From the IMG/VR virus record IMGVR_UViG_3300045996_001403, positions 1-59,962 of that record: a stretch of DNA of 59,962 nucleotides; one strand, given 5' to 3'. The stretch is from a virus. Positions 40,461 to 47,864 of this stretch are shown here, one piece after another. The position numbers and the translations under genes are program-made. The number at the start of each line of letters is the position of its first letter. Within the stretch, counting starts at the first letter, position 1. The notes beneath the pieces were generated by a model that was given only the letters and a program-made list of their open reading frames with translations, had not been told where the DNA came from and did not search any database.

Positions 40461-41347
40461 TGGCCCGCATCCGCTCCATCAAGCCGGAGTTGCGGACCTC
40501 CGACCTCGTGGCCTCCTGGCCCATCGAGATGCGCTACTTCTTCGTGCTGCTCTGGGGGTACCTGGACGACAAGGGCAGGGGCCTCGACGCGCCCAAGCAG
40601 ATCGCCGGTGACTGCTTCCCGCACGACGAGAAAATCACCTCGACTCACGTCGACAACTGGCTCGAACAGATGCGGGTTGCACTGCGTGGAACGCAAGGAC
40701 CGATCTGCCGCTACGAAGTGGACGGTCGTCGCTACCTCCACTGCGTGAACTGGGGCGAGCATCAGCGACCCAACCGGCCGACTCCGTCACGCCTCCCACC
40801 TTGCCCTTTGCACGAAACACTCAGTGAGCCACTCACTGAGGAACTCACTGAGTCGCTCACTGAGACCCCGTTGAGGGACTCAGTGCCCGGAGCAGGGGAG
40901 CAGGGGAGCAGGGGAGCAGGGGAGCAGTACAACAACACCGCGCACCGCTCCGCGGCGGAGATGTTCGCCCGCTTCTACGCCGCCTACCCCCGCAAGGCCG
41001 GACGCAAGGCAGCGGAGAAGGCGTGGGCCAAAGCCCTCAAGGACGGAACCGATCCGGAGATGCTCGTCCAGGCCGCCGGCCGCTACGCCGGAGAGCGGGC
41101 AGGGCAGGACCCGAAGTTCACCCCCCATCCGGCGACGTGGCTGAACCAGGGCCGCTGGGACGACGACCCCGAACCTGTCGGCCCTCGCGTGTACAACCAG
41201 CCGCAGACGGGCACCGGCTCCCGGCGGATGGACAAGGTCCTCTCTGCCCTCGACCCGAACGATCCGTTCCTCGCCCAGTACGGCCAGGCACCACCCGACT
41301 CCCCCGCCGAACAGTTCCTGGTCATCGAAGGAGGACGCAGCGCATGA
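40460..41347 (+). CDS. Replication initiator with origin inside the gene
   Basis: 295 aa, TGATG overlap. The N-terminal 115 residues match phage replisome organisers: MARIRSIKPELRTSDLVASW, YFFVLLWGYLDDKGRGLDAP, then a winged-helix region ending HCVNWGEHQRPNRP. A repeat-rich linker (about 120-156) is followed by a helical C-terminal domain (ARFYAAYPRKAGRKAAEKAW; ATWLNQGRWDDDPE) resembling DnaD/helicase-recruiting modules. Binds the iterons in its own gene and recruits host helicase. Confidence 0.8.
   Translation: MARIRSIKPELRTSDLVASWPIEMRYFFVLLWGYLDDKGRGLDAPKQIAGDCFPHDEKITSTHVDNWLEQMRVALRGTQGPICRYEVDGRRYLHCVNWGEHQRPNRPTPSRLPPCPLHETLSEPLTEELTESLTETPLRDSVPGAGEQGSRGAGEQYNNTAHRSAAEMFARFYAAYPRKAGRKAAEKAWAKALKDGTDPEMLVQAAGRYAGERAGQDPKFTPHPATWLNQGRWDDDPEPVGPRVYNQPQTGTGSRRMDKVLSALDPNDPFLAQYGQAPPDSPAEQFLVIEGGRSA
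40819..40927 (+). repeat. Iterons and 8-bp tandem repeat, candidate replication origin
   Basis: Four 12-base-spaced copies of (A/G)CTCA(C/G)TGAG at 40819, 40831, 40843 and 40855, plus ACTCAGTG at 40878. Next, four tandem AGCAGGGG units from 40891 to 40922 with a fifth partial unit. Iterons within the linker of the initiator gene copy the lambda O/ori plan. The 8-bp period is not a multiple of three, so loss or gain of a unit would frameshift the initiator. Confidence 0.7.
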
Positions 41348-41853
41348 ACCCCGCAGAGGCCGGACGCATCCTCGCCGTCGCCATCGGCTTCGACTCCCGG
41401 ATGCCGCAACCCGACCCGCGAGGATTCCTCCGGGGCATCTGGGCCGACGCTCTGGCCGACGTGCCCTACGAGGATGCCTACCGGGTGGTGATCGGCTACT
41501 ACACGTCCGAGCGGTACCTGGACAGGCGCGAGCCGATCTCCCCCGCGGACATCGTCGTCGGCGCCAGGAAGCTCCGCTCCGTCGGCAACGCCCCGGACGT
41601 GAAGTCCCTCCCCGTCGGGGCAGGGTCGTCGGAGGAGGTGCGCGCCTCCGCGATGGCCGCAGCCCGCGAGGTGTTCGCCCGCCTGCCCCAGTTGGCGAAC
41701 GCAGGCCAGATGCCCGCATCGCTGCGCCGGCTGACCCGCAAGGCCCGGAACACCCAGCGGCGAGCAGAGGCGGCAAGCCGCGCGCTGGCCGAACTGGACC
41801 AGCTCGTCCGCGAGACCTCCCCCAACCCCGACACCACCACCGAAGGGGCCTGA
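41344..41853 (+). CDS. Candidate helicase loader / replication accessory
   Basis: 169 aa, ATGA overlap with the initiator gene. Helical: RILAVAIGFDSRMPQPDPRG, FLRGIWADALADVPYEDAYR, then ISPADIVVGARKLR. This N-terminal pattern recurs in actinophage proteins right after initiators and resembles G40P-type helicase loaders in layout. No Walker motif, so it is not a DnaC-type ATPase. Confidence 0.6.
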   Translation: MNPAEAGRILAVAIGFDSRMPQPDPRGFLRGIWADALADVPYEDAYRVVIGYYTSERYLDRREPISPADIVVGARKLRSVGNAPDVKSLPVGAGSSEEVRASAMAAAREVFARLPQLANAGQMPASLRRLTRKARNTQRRAEAASRALAELDQLVRETSPNPDTTTEGA

Positions 41854-41856
41854 CCC

Positions 41857-42303
41857 ATGCCCGGACTGCCCGAAGTCACCATGACCGGCACGCTGACCGC
41901 CGATCCCGAGCTGCGTTTCACCCAGGGCGGGCACGCGGTGGTGTCGTTCACCGTCGCCTGCAACGACCGCAAGTTCGACCGGGACTCGAACAAGTGGATC
42001 GACGGTGACGCCACGTTCGTCCGCTGCAACCTGTGGCGCCAGGCCGCCGAGAACGTGGCGGAGTCCCTGACCCGCGGCAACCGCGTGATCGTGGTGGGCC
42101 AGCTCAAGCAGCGGAAGTACACCCCGAAGGACGGCCCCGAGCGCACCGTGTTCGAGCTGGAGGTGTCCGAGGTCGGGCCGTCGCTGCGGTTCGCCACGGC
42201 GAAGGTCAACAAGGCTGACCGCAACGGTGGTGGGCAGTCGGCCCCGGCCTCCGACCCGTGGGGCAGCGCACCGTCCGCCTTCGACACCCCGCCGCCCTTC
42301 TAG
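41857..42303 (+). CDS. ssb: Single-stranded DNA-binding protein
   Basis: 148 aa, ATG. OB-fold SSB: VTMTGTLTADPELRFTQGGH, VSFTVACNDRKFDRDS, FVRCNLWRQAAENVAESLTR, GNRVIVVGQLKQRKYTPKDG, FELEVSEVGPSLRFATAKV. Gly/Pro-rich linker and a short C-terminal tip (AFDTPPPF) that retains the aromatic end but is less acidic than host SSB. Coats single strands for replication and annealing. Confidence 0.93.
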   Translation: MPGLPEVTMTGTLTADPELRFTQGGHAVVSFTVACNDRKFDRDSNKWIDGDATFVRCNLWRQAAENVAESLTRGNRVIVVGQLKQRKYTPKDGPERTVFELEVSEVGPSLRFATAKVNKADRNGGGQSAPASDPWGSAPSAFDTPPPF

Positions 42304-42306
42304 CCC

Positions 42307-42516
42307 GTGATCCTCTGCACGGAGTGCCGGTGTCCGCTCGATCCCCGTCTCGGGCGGACCCGGCACCCCAACCCCCGATGTGATCCGGGCCCGGCGTGGT
42401 GGTTGCGCCCGGAGTGGCAGGAGTGGCTGAGGCAAGCAACGCAGACACCCTCAAAAACACCGTCACAAAACGCCGTAGGGCCACGAACCCCCTCTGCCGC
42501 TAGCGAGGAGACCTGA
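42307..42516 (+). CDS. Small Cys-containing protein
   Basis: 69 aa, GTG. ILCTECRCPLDPRLGRTRHP and NPRCDPGPAWWLRPEWQ give a CxxCxC...H...C zinc-finger-like module with a Trp-rich middle and a disordered tail. Function unknown. Confidence 0.6.
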   Translation: MILCTECRCPLDPRLGRTRHPNPRCDPGPAWWLRPEWQEWLRQATQTPSKTPSQNAVGPRTPSAASEET

Positions 42517-42520
42517 CGAC

Positions 42521-42841
42521 ATGGATCTGACCGACTACAACGCTCGCTGGAACTACGCCCGCAAGGTCGAGCGCAACGGCCCGATCAAGCCCACGATCGA
42601 CCACCTGACCCTGCTGGCCCGATCCTGCTGGGACTGGAACGGCGACGAGTTCGGCTCGCCCTCCATGGACCCCAAGCGCCCGTTCGGCAACAGCGACGTC
42701 GAGGACGACATGGCCGAGCTGCTGCCGCACCTCTCCGCGAGTGAGCGGCTGAAGCTGTACTGCGAGCTGCCCGCCGTGCTGGCGTACATCACCAACGACG
42801 ACCGCATGGTGCAGGCCATCGCGGTGGAGGCGCAGCGATGA
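42521..42841 (+). CDS. Hypothetical protein
   Basis: 106 aa, ATG with GAGGAG upstream. Helical: IDHLTLLARSCWDWNGDEFG and EDDMAELLPHLSASERLKLY. Function unknown. Confidence 0.6.
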   Translation: MDLTDYNARWNYARKVERNGPIKPTIDHLTLLARSCWDWNGDEFGSPSMDPKRPFGNSDVEDDMAELLPHLSASERLKLYCELPAVLAYITNDDRMVQAIAVEAQR

Positions 42842-43209
42842 GCACCCCCAAGCGCATCCAGCGCAGACGGACCGCCGGGTGGCGGATGCCCGAGGGGGCG
42901 GTGTACGTCGGCCGCCCCTCGCGGTGGGGCAACCCGTTCCGGATCGGCGTGCCGTTCTGCGGGCCTACCATCCGCGAACCGCACTCGCCCACCGAGGTGG
43001 TCGACGCGTTCCGCACGTGGATCGCGCTGGACACTCTTGCCCCGCTGTTCTGGGATCGCGAACTGATTGCGGCCCATGTGCAGATGAAGGCTGGGCTCGC
43101 CCGCGGTGACCTGCTTGGCAGGGACCTCGCGTGCTGGTGCCCACTGGACCAGCCGTGTCACGCGGACGTACTGCTCCGCATCGCCAACGAGGAGGAAGAC
43201 CGTGGCTGA
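42838..43209 (+). CDS. DUF4326 protein
   Basis: 123 aa, ATGA overlap. Strong DUF4326 pattern: RIQRRRTAGWRMPEGAVYVG, RPSRWGNPFRIG, then RGDLLGRDLACWCPLDQPCH. The CWCPLDQPCHADVLL end is characteristic. Found in many actinophages; biochemical function not established. Confidence 0.85.
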   Translation: MSTPKRIQRRRTAGWRMPEGAVYVGRPSRWGNPFRIGVPFCGPTIREPHSPTEVVDAFRTWIALDTLAPLFWDRELIAAHVQMKAGLARGDLLGRDLACWCPLDQPCHADVLLRIANEEEDRG

Positions 43210-43471
43210 CGCCATCACCCCCGCCCAGCTTGCCGCCGCCGTGGAGGCATGCCACGTGCCGATGTTCGCTTTCCGCCACCCGAACCGGCAGATCGACGCC
43301 GTCTTGGAGGCCGCGTGGCCCGAGGTGCACGAGGACGACGTGCCCGCCGAGGCGCACCGCGCAGCCCGTGCCGCCGCCGAGGAGGTGCGCGAGGGTGGCG
43401 CCCCCGCGGTCCTCGCGGCCCTGAACGCCGCCGCCCCGTACATGCCCACCGTCGGGACGACCCGTGGCTGA
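43202..43471 (+). CDS. Small helical protein
   Basis: 89 aa, GTG inside the end of the DUF4326 gene. Ala-rich helices (AHRAARAAAEEVREGGAPAV). Begins ADAITPAQLAAAVEACHVPM. Function unknown. Confidence 0.55.
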   Translation: MADAITPAQLAAAVEACHVPMFAFRHPNRQIDAVLEAAWPEVHEDDVPAEAHRAARAAAEEVREGGAPAVLAALNAAAPYMPTVGTTRG

Positions 43472-43673
43472 CACCCCCACTGCCCGCGTCCTCCTGGACG
43501 CCGCCACCCGAGCGGTGGAGACGGCACACGAGCAGCACCTGACCACCGCCCAGGTTGTGACCGCCGCGGTCCTGCGGGCCCTGTCCGCCGAGCTGGCCTC
43601 CGCCCCCGTGGACTGGCCGGACCCGCTGGACCTGGACGACATGGCGGGCCGGATCGAAAGGGGAGAGGCGTGA
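43464..43673 (+). CDS. Small helical protein
   Basis: 69 aa, GTG overlapping the previous gene. Two helices (ARVLLDAATRAVETAHEQHL; TAQVVTAAVLRALSAELA) and an acidic end. Its N-terminus (T-P-x-A plus helices) is similar in kind to the preceding protein. Function unknown. Confidence 0.55.
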   Translation: MADTPTARVLLDAATRAVETAHEQHLTTAQVVTAAVLRALSAELASAPVDWPDPLDLDDMAGRIERGEA

Positions 43674-43981
43674 GCAACTGCGACGTATGCGGCGAGGAGC
43701 CCTCCGTTGGAGTGGCCAGCGTGCCCGGAATGCCCGTGAGCGTGGCCTACGGCAGGAAGTGCCTACAGGCCAATGCCCACCCGTGGGGGCTATTGGTGGC
43801 GAACACTGCGCTGTGTGGCGGCTTCGATCAGACCGCCGAGTGGTGGCAGGAGATGGTGACGGCCACCTGCGGCCACCTCGGGAGGTCTCTCACCGAGTTC
43901 GAGGCCGACGTTCGAGCCGAGATCATGGAGGAAGGCCGCCGACTTCGCGAGTGGCATGAGACGAGCGAGGACGGCGAGTGA
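43670..43981 (+). CDS. Zinc-ribbon-type small protein
   Basis: 103 aa, GTGA overlap. NCDVCGEEPSVGVASVPGMP with a CxxC pair, then VAYGRKCLQANAHPWG and a helical C-terminus (WWQEMVTATCGHLGRSLTEF). Resembles DksA-like or ribbon proteins common in actinophages. Function unknown. Confidence 0.6.
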   Translation: MSNCDVCGEEPSVGVASVPGMPVSVAYGRKCLQANAHPWGLLVANTALCGGFDQTAEWWQEMVTATCGHLGRSLTEFEADVRAEIMEEGRRLREWHETSEDGE

Positions 43982-44535
43982 CCGCGGTCGTCGGCTTGGA
44001 CCTGAGCCTGACCTCCTCCGGCCTGGCCCGCATCACCTGGGGTCGGGACCGGACGGTGGTGACGGAGACGTGGCACCGCGGGGAGGCGGGGGTGACGACC
44101 CTGCCCGACCCGGCGGACCGCTGCACGGCACTGCACCGGCTCAAAGCGGACATCGTGGAGTGGGCGCACCCGGCGCACTTGGTGGTCGTGGAGAAGCTGG
44201 TGCCCAACCCGGTGAGCAGGTCGACGAACGAGCGGGCCGCGCTGTGGTACCTGACGGTGTCGGCCCTGGTCAGCCGGGGCTCGTCGGTGGTCGAGGTGCA
44301 TCCGGGCACGCTGAAGCGCTACGCCACCGGCCGTGGCGGCGCGCCGAAGCAGGAGATGCGGGCAGCGGCGAAGGCCAACTTCCCCGGGGTCGTCACCGCC
44401 TGCTCGGACGAGGACGACGCGCTGTGGCTCGCCGCCCTCGGGGTCCAGGTTCTCGACGGCCCGCTGGAGCACCTGTGGACCGCCGAGCGTCGGGAGATCA
44501 CTGCGGGCATCCGGGCATCCCCGTTCGCCGCCTGA
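43978..44535 (+). CDS. RuvC-like nuclease (Holliday junction resolvase)
   Basis: 185 aa, GTGA overlap. RNase H-fold RuvC pattern: VVGLDLSLTSSGLARI (Asp8), VVVEKLVP (Glu72), VEVHPGTLKRYATGRGGAPK, and SDEDDALWLAALGVQVLDG (Asp/Glu cluster 144-147). Cuts branched DNA before packaging. Followed by the antisense HTH switch at 44545. Confidence 0.88.
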   Translation: MTAVVGLDLSLTSSGLARITWGRDRTVVTETWHRGEAGVTTLPDPADRCTALHRLKADIVEWAHPAHLVVVEKLVPNPVSRSTNERAALWYLTVSALVSRGSSVVEVHPGTLKRYATGRGGAPKQEMRAAAKANFPGVVTACSDEDDALWLAALGVQVLDGPLEHLWTAERREITAGIRASPFAA

Positions 44536-44544
44536 CCGGGAGGG

Positions 44545-44760
44545 CTACTCGGGGGCGGGGTCGCCCGCGAGGTCGGGGCGGTGCTCCTTGATCCAAGCCT
44601 CGACGTCCTCGACTCGCCATACCGCCCCCATGGCGAGGGTGTCGTAGGGCTCGGGCCAGTCGGGGCGACGGGTGAGTTGGTAGACGCGCTGTCGGCTGAC
44701 GCCGAGACGGTCTTCGATCTCGCGGGCGCCCATGAGGTGTTTCGGCACATCGGTCAACAT
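44545..44760 (-). CDS. AlpA/excisionase-like HTH switch protein
   Basis: 71 aa, ATG 44760. Winged-HTH: HLMGAREIEDRLGVSRQRVY, QLTRRPDWPEPYDTLAMG, AVWRVEDVEAWIKEH. No Shine-Dalgarno; TAGTCT ends 7 bases upstream and TTGTTC lies 17 bases before it, implying a leaderless transcript. It is leftward inside the rightward early operon, with inverted repeats covering its own and the opposing promoter, so an autoregulated switch is likely. Alternative: the recombination directionality factor. Confidence 0.8.
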   Translation of the reverse strand: MLTDVPKHLMGAREIEDRLGVSRQRVYQLTRRPDWPEPYDTLAMGAVWRVEDVEAWIKEHRPDLAGDPAPE

Positions 44761-44767
44761 AGACACC

Positions 44768-44819
44768 AGACTAGTAGGCACTTGCCAACTGAACAATGGA
44801 CTACTAGTCTCGTGCCTAC
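44768..44819. promoter_or_regulatory. Symmetric overlapping divergent promoters with operators
   Basis: Leftward: TTGTTC (44796-44791), 17 bases, TAGTCT (44773-44768). Rightward: TTGCCA (44782-44787), 17 bases, TAGTCT (44805-44810). Both -10 hexamers lie in the inverted repeat AGACTAGTAG (44768-44777) / CTACTAGTCT (44801-44810). A second inverted repeat, GTAGGCAC (44774-44781) / GTGCCTAC (44812-44819), overlaps it. The promoters occlude each other and share operators. Confidence 0.75.
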
Positions 44820-44864
44820 CCCCCCTGGCGGGGGGCACGAGGACCGCCACCTTCGGAGGAAGAC

Positions 44865-45434
44865 ATGACCGCAGCCACCGCCCGTACCGTCACCACCTCG
44901 GTCCGCCGTGCCCTCCGCTCCGCTGGCCTGCTGGACGCGGTGGTCAAGACCGGCACCCGCCAGGACGGAGACACCTGGGTAACCAACGTCGAGACCGTCA
45001 CCAAGGACCAGGCCGCGGTCGTGGCGGACGACCTGCGCGCCACCTTCCCGGCGGTGGAGGTCCGGGGCGGCATGAACTTCTTCGAGGTCCGGATCACCCA
45101 GCCGGTCGCCACCCCCGAGCCCGCGCCGGTCGTCGAGGAGCAGCCCGCAGCCAAGCCGGTCAAGCGGTGGAAGTCCCGCGACGAGATCCAGGCGGAGCGG
45201 GACAGCCTGGACATGGAACAGGTCAACGAGCTGGTGGACTTCCTGTTCACCGCGTGGCGGGGGCACCGGCTCACGAGCGCCGCCAAGGCGGTCCGCCTGG
45301 AGCACGCCCGGGACCAGGTCCTGCTGGAGTGGGTGGACCACTACCTGAGCGAGCGCATCGGCAGCGTCTCGCCGGTCTACCTCGCGCCGATCCCCGGCAC
45401 CCGCAACTACCTGCTCGACAAGGTCTACGCCTGA
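44865..45434 (+). CDS. Hypothetical protein controlled by the HTH switch
   Basis: 189 aa, ATG behind GGAGGAAG. N-terminal alpha/beta part (RRALRSAGLLDAVVKTGTRQ; AAVVADDLRATFPAVEVRGG), a Pro/Glu linker, then a helical part (MEQVNELVDFLFTAWRGHRL). Not recognised. First gene downstream of the rightward switch promoter, with an own leader of about 48 bases. Confidence 0.65.
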   Translation: MTAATARTVTTSVRRALRSAGLLDAVVKTGTRQDGDTWVTNVETVTKDQAAVVADDLRATFPAVEVRGGMNFFEVRITQPVATPEPAPVVEEQPAAKPVKRWKSRDEIQAERDSLDMEQVNELVDFLFTAWRGHRLTSAAKAVRLEHARDQVLLEWVDHYLSERIGSVSPVYLAPIPGTRNYLLDKVYA

Positions 45435-45450
45435 TCAACCTCACGGCGAA

Positions 45451-45490
45451 ACGGGACTCCGGTCCCGTCTCCCGGATTGGCATTCCGGGA
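45451..45490 (+). terminator. Tandem hairpins
   Basis: ACGGGAC-TCCG-GTCCCGT (45451-45468, perfect 7-bp stem with a TCCG tetraloop of the UNCG type) followed by TCCCGGA / TCCGGGA (45470-45490). No T-run. Could terminate or stabilise the switch-promoter transcript. Confidence 0.5.
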
Positions 45491-45521
45491 CTGACGAGCC
45501 TGCCGCACCAGAGGAGACGAC

Positions 45522-46196
45522 ATGACCGCCGCCCTGTTGGACTCGCACATCACCGCCACCGTCCGCCTCGCCGCAACCCACCTCACCAACGGCAAGCTCC
45601 CCGTCCCCGCCCGCATCCGCGAGCAGTTCGCCCCCGACGCCAAGATCCGCGTCGACCTCATCGACGCGTTCGGCGGCTCCCGCAGCCTCGGCACCTTCAC
45701 CGCGCGGCAGACCGGCATCACCCTCACCGGCATCACCTGGCCCGAGGACATGCGCGCCGACGAGCGCGTCGAGCTGAGCGTCATGCGCGGCGGCGACTCC
45801 CGGTGGATCGGCGTCTACATCGACACCACCCCCGCCCCGGCCGAGCCCCCGAAGCCCGAGTCCGTGCAGGGCGCCGTGCAGATCCTGTCCCGCGAGATCG
45901 TCGCCACCGCCCAGATCAACGGCGGCACCCGCGTTGTCGAACTGTCCATCATCGGGAACACCGACGGGCGCCGGACCTGGACCACCTACCGGACCGCCGC
46001 CTACGACTCCAACCACCCCAACCCCTACCCCTCGGTGGGCATCGGCCCCGCCGACACCCCGGAGCAGATCGAGGCCGCCCGCGCCGACGCGAGCACCCTG
46101 CTCGACCCCAGCGGCGACCCGCAGTGCTGCGACTGCTGGTCTGGTTGGGACCCCTACTGCGGCAAGACCGGCTGCTGGGGCGTCTACCGCCCCTGA
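45522..46196 (+). CDS. Hypothetical protein with Cys-rich tail
   Basis: 224 aa, ATG behind GAGGAGA. Beta-rich middle (RVDLIDAFGGSRSLGTFTAR; TGITLTGITWPEDMRADERV) and a C-terminal cysteine cluster CCDCWSGWDPYCGKTGCWG (five Cys) that could bind zinc. Function unknown. Confidence 0.65.
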   Translation: MTAALLDSHITATVRLAATHLTNGKLPVPARIREQFAPDAKIRVDLIDAFGGSRSLGTFTARQTGITLTGITWPEDMRADERVELSVMRGGDSRWIGVYIDTTPAPAEPPKPESVQGAVQILSREIVATAQINGGTRVVELSIIGNTDGRRTWTTYRTAAYDSNHPNPYPSVGIGPADTPEQIEAARADASTLLDPSGDPQCCDCWSGWDPYCGKTGCWGVYRP

Positions 46197-46264
46197 TCCC
46201 CGGCGGGGCGGGCTCCACTTCGCCGCCCGCCCCGCCTCCCGCCTCACCGCCAGAGGAGAACCCC

Positions 46265-46420
46265 GTGCGCACCGGCACCGAGACCTTCACCACCGCCTGC
46301 CTGCCCGTCACCTACGACCAGTCCCGCGCCGACGCCGGCCTGCCGCCGTGGGCCAGCGAGGACGGCGGCCAGTACTTCCTGGACTCCGAGGTCATCGAGA
46401 CCTCCGACCAGGAGGGCTGA
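46265..46420 (+). CDS. Small protein of duplicated GLPPW family (copy 2)
   Basis: 51 aa, GTG behind GAGGAGA. The AGLPPWASEDGGQYFLDSEV core matches the 68-aa protein at 33812. Likely the product of an intragenomic duplication or repeated capture. Function unknown. Confidence 0.6.
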   Translation: MRTGTETFTTACLPVTYDQSRADAGLPPWASEDGGQYFLDSEVIETSDQEG

Positions 46421-46423
46421 CCC

Positions 46424-46639
46424 GTGTCCGCCATGTCCAAACTCGACGCCACCCTCCGCTCCCTCGGTTACCCCGTCCACTTGGACGACGACGGCCGGGG
46501 AGACCCGTGGGTGCAGACCGGTCCCGACGCGTTCCAGTTCGTCATCTTCGGCATGTCCGGGCCGCGTATGGCCCACGGCGCCCTCACCCGTGCGCAGGTG
46601 GAGTCCCACTGCGGCCGGCTCGTGCCGCTCCCCGACTGA
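46424..46639 (+). CDS. Small hypothetical protein
   Basis: 71 aa, GTG three bases after the previous stop. Single small alpha/beta fold (KLDATLRSLGYPVHLDDDGR; DPWVQTGPDAFQFVIFGMSG). Function unknown. Confidence 0.6.
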   Translation: MSAMSKLDATLRSLGYPVHLDDDGRGDPWVQTGPDAFQFVIFGMSGPRMAHGALTRAQVESHCGRLVPLPD

Positions 46640-46653
46640 CAGGAGAATGATCA

Positions 46654-47199
46654 GTGCCTCCGCTCAAGCATCACTCCATCAGTTCGTCCGCCCGATCGCT
46701 GTCCGACCTCGTGCACTCCGTCGACTCCGGCGACCTCGACCTGTCCCCGCCGTACCAGCGCGGCGACGTGTGGACCGACGCGCAGCGCGCCAACCTGATC
46801 AAGTCCATCCTGATCGGCATCCCGATCGCGGCGATCGTGCTGAACCGCCGCGGCGACAACCGGGCATGGGAGCAGCGCACGGGCAGGCTCAAGATGAGCG
46901 AGCCCTACTTCGCTTGCATCGACGGCAAGCAGCGCCTGACCACGGTCGGCCTGTGGCTGAACGACGGACTGTGGGTGCCGGGCGAGTGGTTCGACGGGGT
47001 GTACGGCGCGGCCGTCGTGACCTACCAGATGCTGCCGGTGGTCACCCAGCGGTTCTTCCTCAACCGCGCCGTCATTCCGGTTGCCGAAGCCACGCTGGGC
47101 AGCGTCGAAGAGGAGGCGGAGGTGTACGACCTCATCAACTCCGCTGGCACCGCGCACACCCGGGCCGACCTGGACCGCGCCCGCGCACTGCGGGCCTGA
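46654..47199 (+). CDS. DUF262 (GmrSD N-domain/ParB-like) protein
   Basis: 181 aa, GTG behind AGGAGAA. Characteristic motifs: LSPPYQRGDVWTDAQRANLI (31-50), KSILIGIPIAAIVLNRRGD, and CIDGKQRLTTVGLW (88-101, the DG[Q/K]QR-type NTP-binding signature). In GmrSD type IV restriction systems this domain is the NTPase of a two-part enzyme; here it stands alone, without the DUF1524 nuclease. Role in phage unknown: possible counter-defence decoy, or nucleic-acid enzyme. Confidence 0.85.
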   Translation: MPPLKHHSISSSARSLSDLVHSVDSGDLDLSPPYQRGDVWTDAQRANLIKSILIGIPIAAIVLNRRGDNRAWEQRTGRLKMSEPYFACIDGKQRLTTVGLWLNDGLWVPGEWFDGVYGAAVVTYQMLPVVTQRFFLNRAVIPVAEATLGSVEEEAEVYDLINSAGTAHTRADLDRARALRA

Positions 47200-47284
47200 C
47201 TCCGGAGCGCCGCAGGCCCGCCCCGGAGGGGCCCGGAACACCCCCTGACCACCCTCTCCCTACCAACCTCCAGAAGGGCCCGAC

Positions 47285-47524
47285 ATGAGCATCAGGCAGA
47301 TCCCCGAGCCGACCACCGTCGAGGAGTTGGCGGCCCGCCTCGTCACCACCGCGAAGTCCGCGATGGCGGCAGGATCACCGGAGGAGGTGGTGCGCGAGGT
47401 GCTGATGGGCCTGGCCAGCAGCCGGGTATCGGCACGTCGCGGGCGGAATGCCGACGTCGTGCCGCTGGCCGTGGTCCGCGAGCTGGCCGCCGAGGTCGCG
47501 CGCTCGAAGCACGGCCGGTCCTGA
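47285..47524 (+). CDS. Small helical protein
   Basis: 79 aa, ATG. Ala/Val-rich helices (TVEELAARLVTTAKSAMAAG; VVPLAVVRELAAEVARSKHG). The gap before it (47200-47284) holds no gene. Function unknown. Confidence 0.6.
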   Translation: MSIRQIPEPTTVEELAARLVTTAKSAMAAGSPEEVVREVLMGLASSRVSARRGRNADVVPLAVVRELAAEVARSKHGRS

Positions 47525-47560
47525 CCCCCGTATCCCGCACCAAGCCCCAGGAGGAGAGAA

Positions 47561-47830
47561 GTGGACACCCCGCCCCGGCGCACCGAGGTACGCCACCGCA
47601 TCCTGCACGCCGCGTCCATCGGCAAGGTCCGCCTTGCCCCGAAGGGCAGCGCCCGCGAGTGGGACTTCAAGGTGTACTTCACGACCTACCCGCAGATGGC
47701 CCGCGCGGCGAACACGCTCTGGGAGGCCGGCTTGCTCCAGTTCTCCGACGACTTCGAGGTGCTGCCGACCACCGCGGGCGACAACGAGCTGTACCGGTGG
47801 AACAACCGCTACGGCCGCACGACCTTCTGA
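47561..47830 (+). CDS. Winged-helix-like small protein
   Basis: 89 aa, GTG behind AGGAGAG. RHRILHAASIGKVRLAPKGS, then helix QMARAANTLWEAGLLQFSDD and strands; arrangement is wHTH-like but uncertain. Function unknown. Confidence 0.55.
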   Translation: MDTPPRRTEVRHRILHAASIGKVRLAPKGSAREWDFKVYFTTYPQMARAANTLWEAGLLQFSDDFEVLPTTAGDNELYRWNNRYGRTTF

Positions 47831-47864
47831 CCACCCTCTCCCTCTGTTCCCGGAAGGGGAAGAC

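Noticed and set aside
44732-46260. Long rightward frame overlapping 44865-46196 genes
   Set aside because: Arg/Pro/His-rich shadow; only its last 51 codons (from GTG 46265) look real and are annotated separately.
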